Source: Euryarchaeota archaeon UBA82
Lineage (GTDB): Archaea > Thermoplasmatota > Poseidoniia > Poseidoniales > Poseidoniaceae
DNA: 19,074 bases
Direction: 5' to 3'
Assembly: GCA_002496635.1 (NCBI GenBank)
Contig: DAKQ01000103.1
Location: 9,773-28,846 of the forward strand
The notes under the pieces were generated by a model. That model was not told the origin of the DNA and ran no database searches. It saw nothing but the letters and a program-made list of their open reading frames with translations. Numbering within the stretch: position 1 is the stretch's first letter; each line of letters opens with the position of its first letter. Positions 1 to 7,300 of this stretch are shown here, in pieces. Made by a program: the position numbers and the translations under genes.

Positions 1-345
1 GCTGGTATTTCCAAAATCACAATGGCAAAGAACACACAGCGAATCGCTGAGGAACGTGTTGGACGCCATTTCCCGAACCTCGAAGTTCTCAACTCATACT
101 GGGTTGGAGAAGATGGAAAGCACAAGTTCTTCGAAGTCATTATGATCGATACACACCACCCAGCTATCATCAACGATAAGCAACTCGGCGTCTTCTGTCA
201 AGCAAATGGTAACATGAGCCACCGTGGCCGTGCTTACCGTGGTAAGACATCCGCTGGAAAGCGTGGACGTGGTCTCTTCAACAAGGGTAAGGGTGCGGAA
301 AAGTTGCGTCCTTCTCTGAAGGCAAACCTCAACCGCGGCAAGTGA
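1..345 (+). CDS. rpl15e: Large ribosomal subunit protein L15e (5' end outside window)
   Basis: Structural protein of the archaeal/eukaryotic large ribosomal subunit. The reading frame is open from base 1, so the in-frame ATG at 22 is an internal Met and the true start lies upstream; L15e is usually about 190 residues and only the C-terminal 114 are here. Recognisable family stretches are [28 protein letters not shown], the DTHHPAI segment, the HRGRAYRG segment and the basic SAGKRGRGL tail. The 57-base gap to the next gene contains a pyrimidine-rich run (about 365-385) that could help transcription end, but this is weak. L15e has no bacterial counterpart, so it marks the window as archaeal. 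Confidence 0.95.
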   Translation, partial: AGISKITMAKNTQRIAEERVGRHFPNLEVLNSYWVGEDGKHKFFEVIMIDTHHPAIINDKQLGVFCQANGNMSHRGRAYRGKTSAGKRGRGLFNKGKGAEKLRPSLKANLNRGK

Positions 346-402
346 AATCAAGCGTTTGTTTGATGTCCTTGTTCTTCTTCCCCCAACACAGGAGGGCGAC
401 AA

Positions 403-660
403 ATGGGCAAAGGGCAACGTAGTTTAACAGACGTAACAGGCTTGAAGGTTTACCTTCCAGATGGGCGCTTTCTCGGTGTTGTTCACGATACAGTTATCGA
501 GCATTCAACGATGACTTGCACGCATTTATTCGTTAGAGACACGCCACCTGAACTTGTCGTAGATTCAATCCATGTTGCAGTGCCTTGGCGTTGGGTTCGT
601 TCGATCAATGATATCGTTGTACTTCGATGGTTCCCAGAAACGCCAATCTCTCGCGCTTAG
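403..660 (+). CDS. Small PRC-barrel domain protein
   Basis: An 85-residue protein that is essentially one PRC-barrel: GLKVYLPDGRFLGVV at the start, then VPWRWVRSINDIVVLRW near the end, matching the archaeal pattern 'G..Vy..dG...G.V ... vPyrwVr.igDivil'. PRC-barrels are small beta-barrels seen in the ribosome maturation factor RimM, photosynthetic reaction centre H subunits and, in haloarchaea, the CdpB cell-division adaptors. No signal peptide or membrane helix is seen, so it is probably cytosolic. The start is fixed by GGAGG at 391-395, seven bases before the ATG. It is followed without a gap by RNase Z, whose ribosome binding site overlaps this stop codon. A role in division or in RNA/ribosome work are both possible; the sequence does not decide. 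Confidence 0.75.
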   Translation: MGKGQRSLTDVTGLKVYLPDGRFLGVVHDTVIEHSTMTCTHLFVRDTPPELVVDSIHVAVPWRWVRSINDIVVLRWFPETPISRA

Positions 661-664
661 GAGA
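660..664 (+). promoter_or_regulatory. Shine-Dalgarno of RNase Z, overlapping the upstream stop
   Basis: GGAGA (AGGAGA with the preceding base) begins on the last base of the PRC-barrel stop codon TAG. It lies seven bases before ATG 672 and ten before ATG 675, but only one base before ATG 666, so it selects 672 or 675 and suggests translational coupling. Confidence 0.6.
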
Positions 665-671
665 AATGCTC

Positions 672-1820
672 ATGATGGAATTACACATTCTTGGAACGGC
701 TTCTGCGCGGCCAACATCGACAAGAAATGTTAGTGGAAGTGTCTTATCTACAGAAGAAGGCCTGGTCGTTATCGATGCAGGTGAAGGCTTCCAGAACCGA
801 TATTCAGCACAGCGTAGTTTGATGAAGCGTAGTGGTCAAAACGCTTCCTTGCGGCCACATAAAATTGCAGCAATTGCATTGACCCACGGCCATCTCGACC
901 ACACTTGGGGTCTTCTACCCTTTCTTCAGACTCTTGCACTCGATGGTAGAAATCACCCTTTGATGATTTATGGACCAACTTCTCAATCGGTGTGGGATGC
1001 CTTACAGTCAAATGGGTTCAATGCTGAAGTTCCTGAAAACACACCTTCTGCAGATCTCATCAATCAATATCGGGCTTGGTTTCAACTCGGAGCCAAATCC
1101 AATGAACTAGGATATGAAGTCCGATGGATGTTAGGTGAGCCACATTCAAACAAGTGGGTTGAACTTAATCCAGATGGTTCCTCTCTTATGTGGCATGAAC
1201 AAATGCCTCAACCAGAACCTTTCAAGAGTATACGTCTCGATGCGCTTGCAACAAAACACAGCGTCCCCTCTTGTGCGTGGCAAATCACAAAGGCTGCACG
1301 TCAAGGCATCTTCGATCGACAACGAGCCACTCTTGCAGGACTCAATGAAGAGGAACGTCGGTCACTTGCGAGTGGTAACGATGTCGAAAAAGAAAACGGA
1401 ACCACGCTCAAAGCCTCTTCATTCCGAGGACCAGCACGTAGCGCTCATTCCATCGTAATTTCTGGAGATACAGCGGAACAATCGATTCATCCAATAGGAA
1501 TACCAAGTGTTCTTGTTCATGAAGCAACATTTTTGGAAGATTCACATTCAAAGGCAGAAGAACATCTCCACAGTACTGCAAAGGGCGCTGCAAGGACAGC
1601 AAAGGCTTGCGGAGCGGAACATCTTATTCTGACCCATTTTTCAGCACGTATACGAGAAGCTTCAATCTCACTGAATGAAGCAGTCAATGAATATGCAGAT
1701 TCAGGCGGGATTACGTATGCGAATGATGGTGATCGGATCCAAATTGATGTTGAAGGAAACGTCACGTTCTATCGTCGTAATGAAGATGGTTGGAAGCAAC
1801 ACAACCTAACGCATAATTGA
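672..1820 (+). CDS. rnz: Ribonuclease Z (tRNA 3' endonuclease)
   Basis: Metallo-beta-lactamase-fold endonuclease that removes the 3' trailer of precursor tRNAs. From ATG 672 it has 382 residues. It opens with the family sequence HILGTASARPTSTRNVSGS. The zinc motif HGHLDH is at residues 72-77, the histidine of KHSVPSC near 196, ISGDT at 263-267, HEATF at 283-287 and THFSARI at 321-327, preceded by the typical HSTAKGAA helix. All metal-binding and catalytic positions look intact. The family is usually near 305 residues; the extra length lies mainly between about residues 120 and 190, after the first metal motif. An in-frame ATG at 627 exists but overlaps the PRC-barrel gene and lacks a ribosome binding site; 675 is an equally good start. 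Confidence 0.93.
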   Translation: MMELHILGTASARPTSTRNVSGSVLSTEEGLVVIDAGEGFQNRYSAQRSLMKRSGQNASLRPHKIAAIALTHGHLDHTWGLLPFLQTLALDGRNHPLMIYGPTSQSVWDALQSNGFNAEVPENTPSADLINQYRAWFQLGAKSNELGYEVRWMLGEPHSNKWVELNPDGSSLMWHEQMPQPEPFKSIRLDALATKHSVPSCAWQITKAARQGIFDRQRATLAGLNEEERRSLASGNDVEKENGTTLKASSFRGPARSAHSIVISGDTAEQSIHPIGIPSVLVHEATFLEDSHSKAEEHLHSTAKGAARTAKACGAEHLILTHFSARIREASISLNEAVNEYADSGGITYANDGDRIQIDVEGNVTFYRRNEDGWKQHNLTHN

Positions 1821-1845
1821 AGTGTAATGTCATCAAGGCGCAGGT

Positions 1846-4317
1846 ATGCAATCGAAGCGTGCGTGTGTTCTCATCGGGCTGCTCATGTGTTCAGTAATGA
1901 TTCCTGGAATACAAGCCGCTGAAGGAAGAGACGCTCCACAGTGTCTTTCTGTTAGCGAAACAACGCTCTCGTCTCAAGTTGCAGTAGCCAACGATGCATG
2001 TATGCGTTTTGATATCGGAACGCTTCAACCTGGAGATGTATTTGAGTTCTCAATTACAGTCATAGACGATGCTTTGGATGTTCTTGTTTTTGATGAATCT
2101 GGATTGCAGCCATACTTGCTTGGTCAGTCGTATCGTTCTTCTTTCCAACAAATCCCCTCAACTGAATCAGCTATCGGGGAATACGAATTTCATTGGAAAG
2201 TCCCTTCTTCAATCAATGCCAAATCATGGACAGTCATCATCGATAACCTTGCCCATGATGGTGATCAATCCCAAGGCGACCAAGGGGGAGTTGATGGACG
2301 TATTTCCATGACAGTTTCGCAACTAACGGATACGCCATGGACACCTTATCACGATCTTGTTGGCATCATTCCTGATGGCCACCTCACTCTTCTCGAGGGA
2401 ACTTCCTTGCAACTTGAAGAAGGTACGACAATTGCAGTAACAGCCTGGTCTCTCCAAGGGTTAGCAGATGTCTATCTTCAAACAGATTCGATGAATGCCA
2501 ACTATCTTTCAGGCCAATCAAATGTAGCCTTGACAGGAGCTTCACTCCTCGCAGTCGATGGAATATCTTCATTCAGTTGGGTTGTTCCATCAGCCCTTGC
2601 GAATCAACCTCTCAAATTGGTTATCGATAACACAGATGATATCGATGGACAGGGAGACGGATCTACAAATCTTAGGGTCACGATTCGAGTCCAGTTAGTC
2701 CCTGTTATTCAAGCACAATTCGTAGCAGGAAACACCACGATTCCAATGAATACATTGGTTCAATTTGATGCCTCATCTACCCCCAATAATCTGAATCAAA
2801 TAACGCAATATACTTGGGACTTTGATTCAACAGTTGATGCGAATAACGATGGTGATTTCATCAATGACGTTGATGCAATTGGTCTCACTTCAGAAGCACA
2901 ATGGACTACTCCAGGCGAACGAATCGTTACGCTGACTGTTCTTGGGCAGAGTAGTTTCGATCGTCAAGAACAAACCATTACTGTGAATGATATTATCAAT
3001 CCAGTGCCTAGAATTACTGGGACAACCGCATCTTCTTCTTCTGCTACACCTGTTTCTGGTGGATGGAGAATCGCTTACGCGAACACACTTGTTTTGACAT
3101 GCAATTCGAGTTCAGACGACGATTCAGTCTCTGCTTGTTCGTGGTCTCTTGACGGTACCCCCTACAATCAACAGACAACCGTTTCGTTCAACTGGAGTGC
3201 CATTGGGGAACATGTTGTCGGCCTCACTGTCTTTGATGACAGTGGCAACAGCGCCTCAACCCAGGTTGATGTTCGAGTCGTAGATGGTTCGATTCCAATG
3301 ATTAACGACACAAATTTTAATCCAAAAAAATCACTTGAAGAGGGTCAAATCCATACCTATTCAATCAACGCCAACGATGTCTATGATGCCTCCTCAAACC
3401 TTCGATATCACTGGGATACCAATCCATCAAAGGACACAGATCAAAACGGAAATCCGACAGACGACCCTGATTACATTGGTTCAAATGTCGACCTATTTTT
3501 CGATACAACAGGAACAAAAACAGTTGTTGTAACGGTCTTTGATGCCTCCAACAACACAGATACTCGAACATTCACAATCGTGGTGGAACCGTCAGTCGAA
3601 TCCAGCACAAACTTTGGAATAATCGCAGTTGTTTTGTTTATTTTTGTTGTGACACTGTCAATATCCTTCATCGGATATCGTCGCTGGCAATCATCAATCG
3701 CCGTTGGTTTGCTAACAGGGCGTGGGCTTTCGGATTCGGAAGCCAGGGCGCACATGACCATGGTACGCCAATCTCAAAAATTACCGGTCTTTGCAAAAGC
3801 CATTCAACTTGCAGGACTTGATGTTGGAGAAGTTGTTACCCGTGATCAACAAGAACAAGCCCGAAAAGAAGCAGAACTTCAATCGATTTATGGAAGTGGG
3901 GGAGTGGAAGAAATACCACAAGCTCAATTTGCACCGAAGCGAGAAATCAGCCAAGCAAGTTCCCAAGCAGCTGCTGAAGCAGCAGCTCTTTTCTTTGACG
4001 ATACTCCTGTTGCACCACGTGTTGAAAACGTTGCTCAGGATCCCGACGATGCGCTTTTACAGGAATTAGGCTCGAAGCATCAAAAGCCCCCTCAATCCCC
4101 TCAATCAGGAGGGATTCAACTACCAGAAAATATGACTCCAGCAGTCGAGGTTCCTCTCCCGGCTCCAGAAGTTGTCGAAGAGGCACAGCCATCGAATTTA
4201 CTCAAAGGATCTTGTAGTAGTTGTGGTTTGAAATTCCAAGTACCTCTTCCTGCTGGAGTAAATGAAGCAATTGTCGTTTGCCCGTCATGCTCTGAAGAAC
4301 AACTCTTCCAACGCTAA
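1846..4317 (+). CDS. PKD-domain type I membrane protein with cytosolic zinc ribbon
   Basis: An 823-residue surface protein. Residues 1-24 form a signal peptide (basic start, hydrophobic core, IQA then AEGRDA). Two similar beta-modules follow (about 64-160 and 194-284), each with an 'F.W.VPS...N' stretch and a 'VIIDN/LVIDN' strand. Three PKD-like domains follow (about 286-380, 385-478, 482-580), with WDFD, WSLDG and HWDTN at the usual PKD tryptophan position and Asp/Asn-rich loops in the first and third. One membrane helix lies at about 589-610. The cytosolic tail of about 210 residues has a helical part, a Pro/Gln-rich linker and a zinc ribbon with C790, C793, C812 and C815. It starts 25 bases after RNase Z with only a weak AAGG (1835-1838) upstream. 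Function unknown; adhesion or sensing at the surface is inference. Confidence 0.85.
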   Translation: MQSKRACVLIGLLMCSVMIPGIQAAEGRDAPQCLSVSETTLSSQVAVANDACMRFDIGTLQPGDVFEFSITVIDDALDVLVFDESGLQPYLLGQSYRSSFQQIPSTESAIGEYEFHWKVPSSINAKSWTVIIDNLAHDGDQSQGDQGGVDGRISMTVSQLTDTPWTPYHDLVGIIPDGHLTLLEGTSLQLEEGTTIAVTAWSLQGLADVYLQTDSMNANYLSGQSNVALTGASLLAVDGISSFSWVVPSALANQPLKLVIDNTDDIDGQGDGSTNLRVTIRVQLVPVIQAQFVAGNTTIPMNTLVQFDASSTPNNLNQITQYTWDFDSTVDANNDGDFINDVDAIGLTSEAQWTTPGERIVTLTVLGQSSFDRQEQTITVNDIINPVPRITGTTASSSSATPVSGGWRIAYANTLVLTCNSSSDDDSVSACSWSLDGTPYNQQTTVSFNWSAIGEHVVGLTVFDDSGNSASTQVDVRVVDGSIPMINDTNFNPKKSLEEGQIHTYSINANDVYDASSNLRYHWDTNPSKDTDQNGNPTDDPDYIGSNVDLFFDTTGTKTVVVTVFDASNNTDTRTFTIVVEPSVESSTNFGIIAVVLFIFVVTLSISFIGYRRWQSSIAVGLLTGRGLSDSEARAHMTMVRQSQKLPVFAKAIQLAGLDVGEVVTRDQQEQARKEAELQSIYGSGGVEEIPQAQFAPKREISQASSQAAAEAAALFFDDTPVAPRVENVAQDPDDALLQELGSKHQKPPQSPQSGGIQLPENMTPAVEVPLPAPEVVEEAQPSNLLKGSCSSCGLKFQVPLPAGVNEAIVVCPSCSEEQLFQR

Positions 4318-4392
4318 AATCGAGCAAAGGAATCGCTTGTTGTTTACGCAGGTTGGGGATGGGTTCAGATACCAGTTCCTCGTCTTATATTC

Positions 4393-7300
4393 ATGGTCGA
4401 AGAAGCGATTCGTTTGATTCGCCCTGGTCTTAAGCAGCCAAAAAGAGGACGTCTCGCCCTTTTTCTCGTACTGGTCATGCTTATTCCTCTATTCCAACCA
4501 GTACAAGCAGACCTCACTGTGCGCCAAGATGATTTTGGTCTTTTAGAAACGCTTTCAGATGTTATGGCATTACAAGAATCGAGTGATGATTCAGTCGTTG
4601 CAGCAGGGGCATCAACCTCTGCATTAGCATTGGTTGAAGCTGCTAAGAGAGAAAGTCAAGCAGGCGATCCACTCGATGACGCAACACAGTATCTAAATAA
4701 TGTCGAGTTAAGAGATACAAGCCCACTCCCGGAAGATCATCCTCGCCCATATGAGATTCTCTCGGATACGAATTCCCAACCTGATGGTTGGCCGAACAAT
4801 CTTCTTCAAACCCTCTTTTCTCTTGATGCTGTTTCGTTAACAGATCCGCTTGCGGTGGGAATTAACACCTATGCTTTGTACGTGAATTATTCAAGTAGAA
4901 ACTCAGGTCCACAGTACGAGGCTTGGGATTATGGAACCTTCACAGGTGAACTCTTCGTAGGAACAGACTTGGTTTTGTTTGAAAATTACATCGATATCGA
5001 TGGAGATAACGTCGATGATGTCTCAATCTCGCTAACCGTACTCGGTTTGTTCCAACTCAACCAAGGGTTTGGATTCGAACCTCCTTTGGATCCTTTTAAT
5101 CCATTTAGTGTAGTACCAGATACAATTTGGCTTCGGCCAACGTTCCAATGGAAGATTAACCAACTGAATGAAAACGATCCTTTGTGGGATGAGATGGCAC
5201 ACATGGAAATTTCTCTTCTGAAGGGTCTTGCTTTTGATTCAGCTATTCAAGATTCACAATCCTATGCTTTGGTTCTCGATACTCGTTTAACTCAACCTCC
5301 AAGCGATTTCAGATTAGAGGTCGGAATTCAAGAATTTAGGTTCAGCATCTCGGGTGCTGTCACGAACATTGTTCAACTCCTCACTGATTTCATCAGTGGC
5401 GGCGCCTTGCCATCAGATGCATTGACCCTTACATCTGTTTCAGCACCGTATGCTATCGGAATACGAAATCCTAATTCGGATTCATCGAATCTTCAAACTG
5501 AATGCGATACGGATTACTACGATGTCATCAATGACCATGACGCAGATAGTGAATTTCACAAATGTGGATTTGGGATAGGCATAGGCTTCATCGAATTCGA
5601 TGAAGTCGATGTAAACGGTCAAGCAGACATTATCGATATGGGATATATCGATGTTGGATTCCATCCTGAACGAGGCTCAAATGTGTTGCCAGAAGAAGTC
5701 GATTTAACATTAAGAAACGACAATCTTGGAGACAATACGTTCGATACAGTTGAACTCTACAGCAACGTTGGGGCAGATCTTTGGCTTCATTATTTTGAAG
5801 ACCGTAGCAATACTATCGAAGGCGATACCTTTGGAAATGTTTCTGATTCACGACTATGGATACGTGGTATACCTTCAGGGACGCTGCCTCAAGAGGAAAT
5901 AGATGCAATTTTCACAACAATAGGTGAAGCCCCAGGAAGCGTCAATCTCCCTGGAGATATGCCTGACAGACTTTCATTTATTGTAGCGATAAAGAATTTC
6001 ACAGGAGATTCAACGACAAACCAAAATGACCTCCCCCTGCCTGTCAATCCAGCAGCTCCACCTGCGACACTGATCATGATTGCAGGTACAGAACGAATTG
6101 AATCATTGACATATGATTCAACGATGAAACGAGGAGGATACGAGAACGATGTTAGTTCGATTCGTATTTCTGTTAGCAACCTACCTGAAGTGCTTGTTCT
6201 GAAAGGTAGTTTCCAATTGTCTGAAACGGGTGTTTCACGAGTAAATTTCAATAATCCTAATCTTAATACGATTGCTCAAATCCTCGACAATGCTTTACTG
6301 ACTTTGGTTGAAATTGTTCTTGATTTAGGATCGATTTTGAACGGACTTCCTGACGCAATTGTTGGTACTGCGGGCACTTCTGGTGGCTCTATTGAAGTCA
6401 TATGTTTGACACAAGTAAAACAAACATGGTCCGATGGTTCAGTTCGAAGCCCAAGCAGTCTTGGTGAAATTGCATTGGCAATTGGTAGCAGTGACCATCC
6501 GTGGTTTTCTTCCTCGGATCACATTCTTCTCTCAGAAGATACGTCGATTGCCACAATAGCAGGAAGAGATGGACCAGTCTCTCCTCTTGTCCCGGTTGCA
6601 ATGAGTATACGTGTTTCAAATATCTCAAGAGTTTTCCAATCCTTTGATGCAATAACAAGCGAACGTACTCTTGAGCTAATCGGGCAACAATCCGGTGCTC
6701 TTCTCATAGGCCACATTCGTCATAACGGCCACGATATCGATAACGTAACGAGCCAATCCGCTCGAATATCCAATCGGCCAGGGGATCTAACGGTGGTTCA
6801 AGATCCAAACAAACTCGTTTATTCAGCAAGTGAACCAATTGGAACCATTACTTATGGTGGTCAAGAAGATAAACAGCGCAACGCCATTCGATTGGAAGGG
6901 TTGCCCGCAGCATTCCAATTGAATCTGGGAGATTCTATTGGATTTGAAGCAGATACGCCAATCGACTCGATTACTGTCCAAATGACGAACGCTACAACGC
7001 CGTTGACAATGGATGGTGACCATTTTAGATTCTGGGTTAATTCAGACACATCAGAAGCTTCTCTGAGTGCACGAATCTCTAATGTTCAATCCGTTCAACG
7101 GTTCTCTCCATTGAATCCAAATTCAACTGGGCCGGAAGGAAGTGCTCGTTATTCCTTGCAGAGACAGACATCGACTCCGTTCAATATTGTTATGGAAGAT
7201 GTTAGCAATTATGACGACCCGTTCCTTGGTCTGAATGGTATGATGCGGCTTGATCCATTACCAGCAAATCTTGAAATTGTTCTGCCAAGTGATGTAGATT

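Noticed and set aside
346..402. Terminator after rpl15e
   Set aside because: The gap has a pyrimidine-rich run but no long T stretch and no convincing stem-loop.
627..671. Upstream in-frame start for RNase Z at ATG 627 (or ATG 666)
   Set aside because: 627 lies inside the PRC-barrel gene with no ribosome binding site, and 666 is one base from GGAGA. The family's N-terminal 'LGT.SA.PT' motif fits a start at 672 or 675.
5889..6251. 120-codon open frame on the minus strand inside the giant secreted gene
   Set aside because: It lies opposite a long coding frame with consistent protein character and shows no ribosome binding site or recognisable product.
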